From NCBI GenBank assembly GCA_964410665.1, contig CAYPIE010000013.1, positions 1 to 64,000 on the forward strand: a DNA stretch of 64,000 bases, read 5' to 3'. This stretch comes from CAYPIE01 sp964410665 (GTDB lineage Bacteria; Planctomycetota; Planctomycetia; Gemmatales; Gemmataceae). The notes beneath the pieces were generated by a model that saw only the letters and a list, made by a program, of their open reading frames with translations, did no database searches and had not been told where the DNA came from. Of the stretch, positions 17,920 through 26,803 are shown in pieces; the first letter of the stretch is position 1; each line of letters begins with the position of its first letter. The position numbers and the translations under genes are program-made.

Positions 17920-18078
17920 GAAGATTCCCTCCTGGATCTCCCGGACACGCATCGCGGCCGATCATAGACTGCCAGGGCAACTCCGGACAAGCGAAGCCTG
18001 CTTGCAGCGCGGGTGCAAATCTGCCAATTTAAACATCAGAGCCATCGCGAAACTGGTCTTCTGCCACGGGATTCCTCC

Positions 18079-18774
18079 ATGCAGGCGCTTCAGCACTTTG
18101 TCGTCAATGATTGGTATTTCGCCATTCCCATGTTCACCATGTCGCTGATTGCCATTGCTCTGGTAATCTGGCGGATCTTGCTGAACATGAACGCAAAGAC
18201 CAACGTGGATCGTTTTTGGCCTGAATTCCAGGCCACCCTGCAAAAAGGAGGCCTGGAGCCTGCCCTCAAGATGTGCCGAGCCGAAACCGGCATTATTCCC
18301 AAGCAACTGTTAACCGCCGGGCTGGAAGCCCACCGCCAGGGGGCCGCGGCCATGCGCCGCAGCATGGCCAATGCAATCGAACTGGAGATTTTACCCCGGC
18401 TCAACTTCCTGCTGGCGCCGATTCTCGCCATCGCCAAGATCGCTACGATGGTCGGCCTACTCGGCACGGTGATCTCGATGATCAACACCTTCAATGAGAT
18501 CGCCAAGGCTCAGGCCGAAGGCGGTGTATCGGGCCAGGCAGAATCGATCGGCCTGGCCCTGTTCGCCACCGCTCTGGGGTTGATGACCGCCATCCCTTTG
18601 GTGTTTGCCCACGTCTTGTTCAAAGACTGGATCGCCCGCTTTGAAGTGCAGATGAAAAGCGCTGCACAAAAACTGCTCGGACTGATGCAGAACTTTAAGC
18701 CACCCGCCGCCAAGTCAGCCGCCAGCAGCGCCACCCCTGCCAGCGCACGGCCGGTGACCCAGCCGTCGAGCTGA
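18079..18774 (+). CDS. exbB: MotA/TolQ/ExbB proton channel protein
   Basis: 231 residues from ATG 18079. There are three membrane segments: about 17-38 (YFAIPMFTMSLIAIALVIWRI), about 128-150 (ILAIAKIATMVGLLGTVISMI) and about 175-200 (ALGLMTAIPLVFAHVLF). The conserved GLLGTVxGMI-type motif reads GLLGTVISMINTF. The soluble loop between helices 1 and 2 is cytoplasmic. With the two ExbD partners downstream it should form a proton-driven motor that energises outer-membrane or envelope processes. It begins a three-gene operon. Confidence 0.93.
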   Translation: MQALQHFVVNDWYFAIPMFTMSLIAIALVIWRILLNMNAKTNVDRFWPEFQATLQKGGLEPALKMCRAETGIIPKQLLTAGLEAHRQGAAAMRRSMANAIELEILPRLNFLLAPILAIAKIATMVGLLGTVISMINTFNEIAKAQAEGGVSGQAESIGLALFATALGLMTAIPLVFAHVLFKDWIARFEVQMKSAAQKLLGLMQNFKPPAAKSAASSATPASARPVTQPSS

Positions 18775-18824
18775 GTCCAGCGCAGCGGTCCTCCGGCTCG
18801 TACCACTCCTTGTGGAAAACCATT

Positions 18825-19562
18825 ATGGCTGAGAAACGTCGCTTGTTTGACGTCTGGTACCTCGCACCCAACACGGTTTACAAAGAAGTGCCTTACGACG
18901 TGGTGCTGGACTGGGTCCAGTCCGGCCGACTTGGGTCCGAGGATCTGCTCAAGGCCTCGGGAACGGCCCAGTGGCTCAAGATCGGCAGCTTGCCCCAGTT
19001 TCAGGCCTTTGCCCCGGCTGCGGAACCAGCCCGGGCCGAGGACACCGCCGAGTCGCTCGAGCCGGTCGAACTCGGTTTGCAATGGAAACGTCGGGCCGAG
19101 GACGATGATGATGACGTCGACATGATTCCTTTGATTGATGTCAGCCTGGTGTTACTCATCTTCTTCATGCTGACCACCACGGTGGCGGCCGTCTCTCGCG
19201 TCGCCGTTCCGGAGGCCAGCAACATCCCTGAGATCAGCGATAATCCCGAAGCGGTCTGGATCGGCATGGAACTCGATGACCGGAACTTCGCACGCTTCGC
19301 ACTGAGCCAAGGCACCATCCCGCCAGCGGCCGAGGATCAGGGCTTGAGCCAACGCGAACTGCTCGATCGTCTGGATGAACGCCTGCAGTCATTGACTGCG
19401 CCGGTGGAGATCCGCATTGCCGCGGCCGGATCCACCGACAGTAACCAGGTTGCACGCTTGGTCCGCGCTTTGGAAGCGAAGCGTCAGCAGGGCGTGCAGA
19501 TTCGCGCGATTCGAGCCGAAGTGAATCAGCGGACGGAAGCCACCCCCGAGAACACACCATGA
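18825..19562 (+). CDS. exbD: ExbD/TolR protein with N-terminal GYF-like domain (first copy)
   Basis: 245 residues from ATG 18825. Residues 5-70 form a GYF_2-like domain (FDVWYLAPNTVYKEVPYDVVLDWVQSGRLGSEDLL...TAQWLKIG), normally a cytoplasmic protein-interaction module. A single membrane helix follows (about 103-125, DVDMIPLIDVSLVLLIFFML) with the essential aspartate in PLIDVS, then a periplasmic ExbD domain ending near 245. The GYF-like part lies on the cytoplasmic side, a place where simple ExbD proteins have only a short tail. The gene overlaps the second copy by ATGA. Confidence 0.9.
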   Translation: MAEKRRLFDVWYLAPNTVYKEVPYDVVLDWVQSGRLGSEDLLKASGTAQWLKIGSLPQFQAFAPAAEPARAEDTAESLEPVELGLQWKRRAEDDDDDVDMIPLIDVSLVLLIFFMLTTTVAAVSRVAVPEASNIPEISDNPEAVWIGMELDDRNFARFALSQGTIPPAAEDQGLSQRELLDRLDERLQSLTAPVEIRIAAAGSTDSNQVARLVRALEAKRQQGVQIRAIRAEVNQRTEATPENTP

Positions 19563-20200
19563 ACACCTGGAACATCCGCCATGCGGGCTCGCCACGCAGC
19601 CTAAGCGGGGTGAGCAGCACAACCATCCTCGAAGGCTTACGGGATGGTCAGTGGGATCCTACCGACGAGGTCCGGGGGCCCAACGACGCCGACTGGACTC
19701 CCCTGGAACGCCATCCGCACTTTGCCGAGGCAGTCTTAGACCTGGAGCCCGACTTTCCCAGCGAGCGACCGGATGAAACGCGGCTCGATATGAATCCATT
19801 GATCGATGTCGCCCTGGTCCTATTGATCTTCTTTATTTTAACCGCGACTTATCAATCGCTTCGCCGAGCCATCGATGTCCCAGGCGTCACCCAGGAAGAA
19901 CAAGAGGGTGCTGCACAAGTCGTCGAGGTCCCGTTTGACCAGATCAAAGAGCAGGTGATTATCGTGGCCGGTCAACACCGCGATGGCCAGACCCAGCTTC
20001 GCATCCAAGAGAAGCCGGTCGAGCCGACCCCTGAAGCCATCCGCAACGCACTCCTCGATGCGGTCGAAGCGAGTGGACGCAGCGAACTCCTACTGTTCCA
20101 AGATCATCTCCCCTGGGAACAAGTGGTTTGGATCCTCGACGCTGCCGAGGGAGCGGGGATCACCAAGGTGTTATGGCACACTTCAGAAACGGAACAATAA
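19559..20200 (+). CDS. exbD: ExbD/TolR protein with N-terminal GYF-like domain (second copy)
   Basis: 213 residues. The start overlaps the stop of the first copy (ATGA). The N-terminal region (WNIRHAGSPRSLSGVSSTTILEGLRDGQW... EVRGPNDADWTPLERHPHFAEAV) is a second, diverged GYF-like domain. The membrane helix DMNPLIDVALVLLIFFILTATY (about 79-100) keeps the proton-relay aspartate. The periplasmic domain is VEVPFDQIKEQVIIVAGQH onward. Two unlike ExbD chains suggest a heteromeric motor. No TonB-like gene follows; a 214-base gap separates the next gene. Confidence 0.9.
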   Translation: MNTWNIRHAGSPRSLSGVSSTTILEGLRDGQWDPTDEVRGPNDADWTPLERHPHFAEAVLDLEPDFPSERPDETRLDMNPLIDVALVLLIFFILTATYQSLRRAIDVPGVTQEEQEGAAQVVEVPFDQIKEQVIIVAGQHRDGQTQLRIQEKPVEPTPEAIRNALLDAVEASGRSELLLFQDHLPWEQVVWILDAAEGAGITKVLWHTSETEQ

Positions 20201-20414
20201 GAACATCAGCCCGCCAATCGACGGTCCTGCGCCATCCTGGAGTGTATTTTCTCGGCAATTTTCATCTTTTCTTCTCCCCAAACCCCTTCGCCGTGTCTAT
20301 ACTCACCTTGAACATACCAGGCGCTATGCTTGGCCACCGGATGAGTCTCTTCCTCTCCGCATCCGCACCCTTGCACCGCAACGATCGTTCCCTCGGACAT
20401 CCGGGAGTAGGGAC

Positions 20415-20882
20415 ATGACGCATCTTGCCATCACCATTGCCGACCAGCTCACCGTTCTTGGAACCTCCACGCACCCAGACCACCGCCATCCCGATGTGGT
20501 CCGCCGGCTGTTAGCCCGCACCCTCGAACGGATGCCTAGTGATATTCGCGACTGGGTGCTTACCAAGACCAACCATGTCTTTGTCGGCAACAGTGAACTG
20601 ACCTCGACGAGCTTTTTACCCCTCGGTTTACAGCTCAATTCCCTCGCCCGCGAAGCTGAGGGGCATTTCCAACTCCGCTTTATTTTCCTGTCCGAACAGC
20701 TGCGGCATATGTCGGAGGATCAGGCGATGTATCAGATCGCCCACTCCATTGCCCACAGCTACAAGGACCATGCGGGGGGGGACTTCGCCGATCAACTCGA
20801 GGCCGACGAATTGGTCGGCCGCTGGGGTTTCCAGGCCCACCACATCAGTGACCTCACCTGGCGCTCGATCTCCCTTGATTGA
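20415..20882 (+). CDS. Small protein with degenerate zinc-protease-like motif
   Basis: 155 residues from ATG 20415, preceded by GGGAGTAGGGAC. I do not recognise a named family. The C-terminal half reads IAHSIAHSYKDHAGGDF followed about 10 residues later by LEADELVGRWGF. This spacing recalls HExxH...EADxLA zinc proteases of M48/ImmA type, but the catalytic Glu is Ser (HSIAH), so metal binding might persist without hydrolysis. The N-terminal half has no membrane segment or signal peptide. The 214 bases between the second exbD and this gene show no ORF of note. Confidence 0.6.
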   Translation: MTHLAITIADQLTVLGTSTHPDHRHPDVVRRLLARTLERMPSDIRDWVLTKTNHVFVGNSELTSTSFLPLGLQLNSLAREAEGHFQLRFIFLSEQLRHMSEDQAMYQIAHSIAHSYKDHAGGDFADQLEADELVGRWGFQAHHISDLTWRSISLD

Positions 20883-20968
20883 GGCAGCGGCCCTGCATCC
20901 CCCGCTGGGTCGACGGTTCTACAATGAGGCGATTGCTTCGTTGCGGAATGGCCAGCTAGGATGACTGT

Positions 20969-22471
20969 ATGGCCGATCTCGACTATGAGCTCTCCGAAGA
21001 ACCGACCGAGGAAACCTCTTCGGAGAGTGCCGCTCGGGTCCCCACCCTCGTCCCCAAGACCCCGATCGCCATAGATAGCACGCGGCCGATGTGGGCTCGC
21101 GTGTTGCTATTGGCCTGGCCGGTCTATCTGCAGCAAATGCTCTTTACGCTGGTGGTTCTCTACGACCAGTATCTCGCCGGGAATAATCAACCAGCCAACC
21201 CCGAACTCCATGTCTCCTATCAAGCCGCCCAAACGACCACGAATTACCTGTCCTGGATCCTCTCCAGCTTCACCTCACTGATCAGCGTGGGCAGTATCGC
21301 CCTGGTGGCGCGGTTTATTGGCGCAGGTGACCGACCCCAAGCCATCCGCACCACTCACCAATCTATCCTGTTGGCCGCGGGCTTTGGCTGCTTGTTGAGC
21401 TTGGTGGGGCTCAGCTTGCTGCCCAGTCTCATCGCTCTGTTGGGCCTGGACGGGGCCGCGGGTGACATGGCGGTACGTTTCCTGAGCCCAATCCTATCCC
21501 TGATCGTTTTTCAGATCGTCGAGGCTGCTGGACTCGCTTGTCTAGTGGGTGCAGGCGATACGCGCATGACGCTCTGGGTCCTCGGCGGCGTCGCCCTGCT
21601 CAATATGCCTCTGTCCTGGGCGCTGCTGCATGGCTGGGGCCCCATCCCCAAGATCGGCTTTCCGGGCATTACCCTGGGCACCGCCTTAAGCCATCTGGTG
21701 GGCGGCTTGGCAGTGGTGTGGGTCTTGGCCCGAGGACGGGCAGGCCTGCAATTGTCACTAGCCGGGTTCAAACCCGTGGGCGATCTGATCCGCCGGCTGC
21801 TCCGCGTGAGCATCCCCGCGACGCTCGATTCCGTATCGTTGGGCTTGGGACAGCTGTGGTATCTCGCGCTGGTCAATGGCCTGGGCGTGACCGCGGCCAC
21901 CGCCCACGGCATTGCCATCCGCTGGGAAGCCCTGGGATATTTGTCAGGCATGGCCTTCGGCGTTGCCGCAGCGGCCCTGGTCGGGCAAAACTTAGGTGCG
22001 GGCCGTCCCCGAGAGGCAAGTCACGGTGGCTGGACGGCGACGTTGCTCGGCGGGCTGGTGATGTCCACCATGGGCATGATCTTTTTTACCCTGGCCCCGG
22101 CCATGTTTCGTTTGTTTTGCCCGTTTCCAGAGCAACAGCCGGTCATTGATCTTGGGGTTCCCGTCTTACGACTGGTGGCCTTTGCCATGCCACCCCTGGC
22201 CGCCTGCATTGTCTTGACCCATGCGCTACGCGGAGCGGGCGATAGCCGGGTGCCGGTGATTTTTTCCTGGGTGGGCTTTCTGGTGGTGCGCATCCCCTTC
22301 GCCTATCTGCTCACCCGGGATGTAGTCGACCTGGGGCAATTGGGGCAAATCCCTGGGTATAACTGTGGGTTGTTCGGGGCCTGGATCGCCATGACGGTCG
22401 ATCTGTACTTGCGCGGGGTGCTGTATGTCTGGCGCTTTCTCAGCGGACGCTGGCAGCATGTGCAAGTGTGA
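20969..22471 (+). CDS. MATE family efflux transporter
   Basis: 500 residues, the usual size. An acidic cytoplasmic lead (1-30) is followed by twelve hydrophobic segments in two six-helix halves. Family traits: MWARVLLLAWPVYLQQMLFTLVVLYDQYLAG (helix 1), VSVGSIALVARFIGAGD, the AGD loop (GLACLVGAGDTRMTLWV) and the mirrored ALRGAGDSRVPVIFSWVGF in the second half. MATE proteins expel cationic drugs or metabolites using Na+ or H+. The substrate is unknown. It is 86 bases after the small protease-like gene. Confidence 0.92.
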   Translation: MADLDYELSEEPTEETSSESAARVPTLVPKTPIAIDSTRPMWARVLLLAWPVYLQQMLFTLVVLYDQYLAGNNQPANPELHVSYQAAQTTTNYLSWILSSFTSLISVGSIALVARFIGAGDRPQAIRTTHQSILLAAGFGCLLSLVGLSLLPSLIALLGLDGAAGDMAVRFLSPILSLIVFQIVEAAGLACLVGAGDTRMTLWVLGGVALLNMPLSWALLHGWGPIPKIGFPGITLGTALSHLVGGLAVVWVLARGRAGLQLSLAGFKPVGDLIRRLLRVSIPATLDSVSLGLGQLWYLALVNGLGVTAATAHGIAIRWEALGYLSGMAFGVAAAALVGQNLGAGRPREASHGGWTATLLGGLVMSTMGMIFFTLAPAMFRLFCPFPEQQPVIDLGVPVLRLVAFAMPPLAACIVLTHALRGAGDSRVPVIFSWVGFLVVRIPFAYLLTRDVVDLGQLGQIPGYNCGLFGAWIAMTVDLYLRGVLYVWRFLSGRWQHVQV

Positions 22472-22557
22472 ACCGGACTCCGGGGTTGGGCGGCCCCGCC
22501 GAGGCTTGTTAAACTACCCGCAAAACGGGCATCTTCGACCCGGTAGGATGACTTCTC

Positions 22558-23004
22558 ATGCGGATCGAGCTCTACGGATTGGCCTTTGATACCCCTGGGG
22601 CTTCGGCCTTCCTCTGGTCTCCCTGGCGTGCCAGTCAACTTGAGCACAAGCTCTTCGAGGCCATCCGCCAGCTCGGTCTGGAACTGGACCAGCAGCCTGA
22701 GGAATGGCGGTTGGACATTCCCGATGCCCGTACCTGGCGCAATACGCTGGGGACGGTCGAGCGCGTCCTCAAGGGCTGGCAGGAAGAAGCCAGTGATAGC
22801 GCCCAGGAACGACGCGTCTGGCGCTGGCTGCTCGAAGCCGACGTGGATACCAGCGGCTATGACCACACTGGTGTTCCTGCTGCCCTCTGGGTCTTCCTGA
22901 GACTTGGCATCGATCGCAATCGCCCGGGCGAGCTGGAGAAGGCTGAGGATATCGACCTGGAGGGCTTCGGCCTGAGCATCTGGCCACAAATGGGCCGGCC
23001 GTGA
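22558..23004 (+). CDS. Hypothetical protein
   Basis: 148 residues, no signal peptide or membrane segment, rich in tryptophan (10) and acidic residues. The first 30 residues (MRIELYGLAFDTPGASAFLWSP) and the WRLDIPDARTWRNTLGTVERVLKGWQEEA segment look like an alpha/beta fold. I cannot name a family. It overlaps the longest form of the next reading frame, but the true asd start lies 101 bases further on, so the genes do not overlap. Confidence 0.65.
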   Translation: MRIELYGLAFDTPGASAFLWSPWRASQLEHKLFEAIRQLGLELDQQPEEWRLDIPDARTWRNTLGTVERVLKGWQEEASDSAQERRVWRWLLEADVDTSGYDHTGVPAALWVFLRLGIDRNRPGELEKAEDIDLEGFGLSIWPQMGRP

Positions 23005-23105
23005 GCCGCTGGTCCTACGCTCCCCGGAACGGATCTCCCTTGTCAAGTCTCGGCGGTCTTCCCCATACTGAGAGCATCGATCTTGGCTTTTTTTGGGAGT
23101 GCAAC

Positions 23106-24134
23106 GTGGAACCGAGCGTGGCGGTGGTCGGGGCAACCGGTGCAGTGGGCGTATTGCTGCGTCAGGTGCTCGAGGAACGTCAGTTCAAAACCCGGGCCAT
23201 CAAGTTCCTCGCCTCGGCGAAAAGTCGCGGCACCCCCATCCCTTTCCAAGGCCGCACCTACCAGGTCGAGGCCTTACGACCCGAAGCCTTCGTCGACGTC
23301 GACTTGGTGCTGGCAAGTACTCCCGGGTCGATCAGCCGCGAGTTTAGCCCACTGGCCGCGCAGGCGGGTGCCGTGGTCATCGATAACTCCTCGGCCTGGC
23401 GCATGGACCCAGAAGTCCCCCTGGTAGTGCCCGAGGCCAACGCCCACACGGTGCATCAAATCCCCAAGCGGATCATTGCCAATCCCAACTGCTCGACCAT
23501 TCAGATGGTGGTCGCTCTAAAGCCGCTGCACGAGCTGGCCGGCATCAAACGAATCGTGGTGGCCACCTACCAGGCCTCCTCGGGCAAAGGTGCCTCCGGC
23601 CTGACCGACCTCGACCAGCAACTCGGTGCACTCGGCCGCGGCGAACCCATGCCCGCGCCAACCGCGCACGCGGGCCAGCTCGCCGGCAATGTCCTGGCCC
23701 ACGACTGGAAGGCCGGCGAGGATGGCTATACCGAGGAAGAGATCAAAATGATCCGAGAGACGCGCAAGATCCTGGGCGATGACACCATCCAAGTGTCACC
23801 GACCTGCGTCCGCGTTCCGGTTCGCGTGGGCCATGCCGAAGCCATCAATGTCGAGTTTCACCAACCGATCAGCCCAGAACAAGCCCGCGAAGTGCTCCTG
23901 CGTGCCCCAGGCGTCATGCTCTTGGATGATCTCGCTGCTGGAGAAGTGCCGCAACCGCTGCACGCCGCCGGCAAGGACAGTGTTTTTGTCGGGCGGATTC
24001 GCCGGGATCCGGCCGTGGCCAATTGCCTGAACCTCTGGGTCGTCGCGGACAACTTGCGCAAAGGAGCCGCCACCAACGCCGTGCAGATCGCCGAAGAATT
24101 GCTCCAACGCGGGATCTTACCGCTGCGGTCCTAG
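23106..24134 (+). CDS. asd: Aspartate-semialdehyde dehydrogenase
   Basis: 342 residues from GTG 23106, chosen because GGGAG is placed just upstream and because the protein then starts VEPSVAVVGATGAVG, the NADP-binding loop at the expected position. It reduces aspartyl-4-phosphate for lysine, threonine, methionine and diaminopimelate synthesis. The catalytic cysteine is in ANPNCSTIQMVVAL. The following SSGKGASGLTDLDQQ, the GNVLAHDW and TCVRVPVRVGHAEAIN (general base His) segments match the family. It is 16 bases ahead of truA. Confidence 0.97.
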   Translation: MEPSVAVVGATGAVGVLLRQVLEERQFKTRAIKFLASAKSRGTPIPFQGRTYQVEALRPEAFVDVDLVLASTPGSISREFSPLAAQAGAVVIDNSSAWRMDPEVPLVVPEANAHTVHQIPKRIIANPNCSTIQMVVALKPLHELAGIKRIVVATYQASSGKGASGLTDLDQQLGALGRGEPMPAPTAHAGQLAGNVLAHDWKAGEDGYTEEEIKMIRETRKILGDDTIQVSPTCVRVPVRVGHAEAINVEFHQPISPEQAREVLLRAPGVMLLDDLAAGEVPQPLHAAGKDSVFVGRIRRDPAVANCLNLWVVADNLRKGAATNAVQIAEELLQRGILPLRS

Positions 24135-24150
24135 CTCCGCTCGTTCGCCG

Positions 24151-24891
24151 ATGCGTAACCTCAAGCTTGTCCTTAGCTACGATGGTAGTGAGTTTCATGG
24201 CTGGCAAACGCAGCCTGGCTTTCGCACGGTCCAGGAGACCTTGGAACAGGCGATCGCTGCAATCACTCAAGAAACGCGCATTCGAGCCAACCCCAGTGGC
24301 CGCACCGATGCAGGAGTGCATGCGGTGGGCCAGGTGGTGAACTTCTACACTGCTACCCGGATCCCTGCCCGACAACTGATTCGGGCGATCAACTCCAAGC
24401 TACCTCAAGACGTCGTAGTGCGTGATTGTGTCGACATGCCTCAGTCGTTTGATGCGAACAAAGACGCCCTCCGAAAACTCTACCGCTATGTGGTCTACGA
24501 CCGTGCCGTTTCGGACCCGTTTATGCGGCGATATGCTTGCCATAGCCGCCACCCACTGGATGCAGCAGCGATGCGCCGGGCCAGCCACTGTCTCATCGGG
24601 CGGCATGATTTTCATAGTTTTGAAACCGAATGGCCCAACCGACTTTCGAGCATCCGCACCATTACCCACCTGGCGGTGAATCGGGTCGGCGACTACCTCT
24701 GGCTGGATGTCGAGGCCGATGGCTTCCTGTACAACATGGTGCGAGCTATTGCTGGTACTTTGATCTATGTGGGTCGAGGTTTTTGGCCCGAGCAACGGGT
24801 CGCCGAGATTTTGCACGCCGAGGATCGCCGCGAGGCCGGCCCCACCGCCCCCCCCCAGGGACTATTCCTCATGCGAGTCACCTATGCCTGA
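24151..24891 (+). CDS. truA: tRNA pseudouridine(38-40) synthase
   Basis: 246 residues. TruA isomerises uridines at positions 38-40 of tRNA anticodon arms. The N-terminal KLVLSYDGSEFHGWQTQPGFRTVQ is the standard start, and the catalytic aspartate is in ANPSGRTDAGVHAVGQVVNF. Further conserved parts are KLYRYVVYDRAVSDPF, RHDFHSFE and DGFLYNMVRAIAGTLIYVG. A poly-C tract lies near the 3' end (24848-24856) and reads AP-P. It overlaps aroA by 8 bases. Confidence 0.96.
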   Translation: MRNLKLVLSYDGSEFHGWQTQPGFRTVQETLEQAIAAITQETRIRANPSGRTDAGVHAVGQVVNFYTATRIPARQLIRAINSKLPQDVVVRDCVDMPQSFDANKDALRKLYRYVVYDRAVSDPFMRRYACHSRHPLDAAAMRRASHCLIGRHDFHSFETEWPNRLSSIRTITHLAVNRVGDYLWLDVEADGFLYNMVRAIAGTLIYVGRGFWPEQRVAEILHAEDRREAGPTAPPQGLFLMRVTYA

Positions 24892-26191
24892 CTACCCGCC
24901 GACCCTCGCCATCAACCCGGTGGATCGGCCGATGATTGCCACCGTCCAAGTGCCTGGGTCCAAGAGTTTGACCAATCGCGCCCTGGTCCTGGCGGCCTTG
25001 GCTGGGGATCCGAACCAAGGCTGTCGCCTGGATGGGGCCCTGCACAGTGAAGACACTGAAGTCATGGTCCAGGCCCTTGACCAACTGGGCTTTACTGTGA
25101 CCGCTGACTGGCCGGCGGGGTCCATCTCGGTGCACCGACCCCAGGGCGATTCGCGGATCCCCAAAGCAGCGGCAGACTTGTTTCTTGCCAACTCCGGAAC
25201 GTCGATGCGATTCTTGACCGCGATGGTCGCTTTGGGCCAGGGACGCTACCGACTCGATGGGGTCAAGCGGATGCGTGAACGGCCCATCGCCGATCTACTC
25301 CAAGCGCTGCATCAGCTCGGCGTTCACGCCAGCAGCGAAGCCAACAACGGCTGCCCACCGGTGTGGATCCAAACCCAGGGTTGGCGTGGCCAGCACGTTC
25401 GGGTGCGCGGCGACCTCAGCAGTCAATTTCTCAGCGGGCTGTTGCTGGCCGCCCCCTTTGCGGATGCAGAAACGTTCATCCAGGTGGATGGGCCCCTGGT
25501 GTCGGTTCCTTATGTGGCCATGACCGTGGCCCAGCTGCGTCAGTGGGGTTTGACCGTTGAGGAATCGGCCGATCCCACAACCCTGCGCTTCCGCATCCCC
25601 AGCCCTCAATCCGCCACCCAGACGAACTATACCATCGAGCCCGATGCCTCAGCGGCGAGCTACTTCTGGGCCTCGGCGGCCATTACCGGCGGCCGGGTCA
25701 AGGTGCGAGGGTTGAACCGGCATTCGTTGCAAGGCGATGTCGCCTTTGTTGACCTGCTCGCACAGATGGGCTGTTCAGTCTCTGATGCGATCGATGGCAT
25801 CACCGTGGAGGGGGGGGATCTCCATGGGATCGACGTGGACATGAACGCCATCAGTGATACGGTGATGACCCTGGCCGCGGTAGGCTGCTTTGCCTCCAGC
25901 CCGACGCATATTCGCAATGTAAGCCATATCCGCCATAAGGAAACCGACCGCATCACGGCCATCGCCAACGAACTACGCCGGGTCGGGGCCACGGTGCACG
26001 AGCGGGCCGATGGCTTGACCATCATCCCCGCCCCGATGCACGGAGCCACCGTTGAGACCTATAATGATCATCGCATGGCCATGAGTCTGGCTCTGATCGG
26101 CTTACGGGTACCTGGGATCGTGATCGATCACCCGGCCTGTGTGGCCAAAACCTATCCCAACTTCTTTCACGATCTGGCCAAGTGGACTTGA
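24884..26191 (+). CDS. aroA: 3-phosphoshikimate 1-carboxyvinyltransferase (EPSP synthase)
   Basis: 435 residues from ATG 24884, eight bases inside truA. It makes EPSP in the shikimate route to aromatic amino acids. The ligands are conserved: VQVPGSKSLTNRAL (PEP/shikimate-3-phosphate), LANSGTSMRFLTA, RMRERPIADLLQAL, SSQFLSGLLLAAP, the catalytic Asp/Glu region NAISDTVMTLAAV and the NDHRMAMSLALIGL C-terminal motif. The LANSGTSMRF loop differs slightly from the classical NAGTAMR pattern that influences glyphosate sensitivity. It converges with the XRE gene, 15 bases away. Confidence 0.97.
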   Translation: MPDYPPTLAINPVDRPMIATVQVPGSKSLTNRALVLAALAGDPNQGCRLDGALHSEDTEVMVQALDQLGFTVTADWPAGSISVHRPQGDSRIPKAAADLFLANSGTSMRFLTAMVALGQGRYRLDGVKRMRERPIADLLQALHQLGVHASSEANNGCPPVWIQTQGWRGQHVRVRGDLSSQFLSGLLLAAPFADAETFIQVDGPLVSVPYVAMTVAQLRQWGLTVEESADPTTLRFRIPSPQSATQTNYTIEPDASAASYFWASAAITGGRVKVRGLNRHSLQGDVAFVDLLAQMGCSVSDAIDGITVEGGDLHGIDVDMNAISDTVMTLAAVGCFASSPTHIRNVSHIRHKETDRITAIANELRRVGATVHERADGLTIIPAPMHGATVETYNDHRMAMSLALIGLRVPGIVIDHPACVAKTYPNFFHDLAKWT

Positions 26192-26206
26192 CCAACGCCT
26201 GTCGGC

Positions 26207-26776
26207 TCAATCCGGCTTCACCTTGTCATAGATCAACCGCACCAATTGTTCGACCAGGCCCAGATACTCGGTGGCCGCGATCACCTCGATCTGCTCGCGC
26301 AGGCGGCGTTTCCGCTCGATCAGCTCCACAAAGTGTTCGACGCCGATGCGGGCCAGCGGCCCATCCGGCCCTTGGAGCGACAGCAGTTCCTCGACCTCTT
26401 CGGGGCGCAGCCGGCTGGCCCGCTCGGGGTTGCGCGTCACCCAATTGAGCAGCTCTTGCTGCCGGGCCCGCTCGTAAAGATGCTTGTACGCGTCCGATTC
26501 CTCGGGCAGCTCACCGCGCATCCGCGGCAACAGCCGCTCAAGTGGCAGGTTACGCAGCTCACTCACCGTTAGCCCAAGGGCCGCGGCACAGTGGCTAATG
26601 GTCGCGTTGCGTAGCCGTCGCCTGTCGCCGTGGTGCAGGATCTCACGGACGGTGTGCCGGTTCAGCTGGGCAATCCGCGCGAAGTCCTCTTGGTTCCAGC
26701 CCCGTTCCTCGACCAACCGGGCGATCTTTTGGGCCACATCGCCGTTCGGTGGTGTGGCCGGTGGGTTGGTATTCAC
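26207..26776 (-). CDS. XRE-type helix-turn-helix regulator
   Basis: 189 residues. The helix-turn-helix lies at about 14-70 (AQKIARLVEERGWNQEDFARIAQLNRHTVREIL), followed by a stretch that ends in LGLTVSELRNLP, as in many XRE-type DNA-binding proteins. The C-terminal part (about 90-189) is helical and charged (RPEEVEELLSLQ, ERKRRLREQIEVIAATEYLGLVEQLVRLIY). No ligand-binding cupin is visible. The target is unknown. It lies 27 bases after the M24-like gene on the same strand, so the two may be cotranscribed. Confidence 0.8.
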   Translation of the reverse strand: MNTNPPATPPNGDVAQKIARLVEERGWNQEDFARIAQLNRHTVREILHHGDRRRLRNATISHCAAALGLTVSELRNLPLERLLPRMRGELPEESDAYKHLYERARQQELLNWVTRNPERASRLRPEEVEELLSLQGPDGPLARIGVEHFVELIERKRRLREQIEVIAATEYLGLVEQLVRLIYDKVKPD

Positions 26777-26803
26777 CGCATTCCACCTCCAAGGCCCGTG
26801 ATG

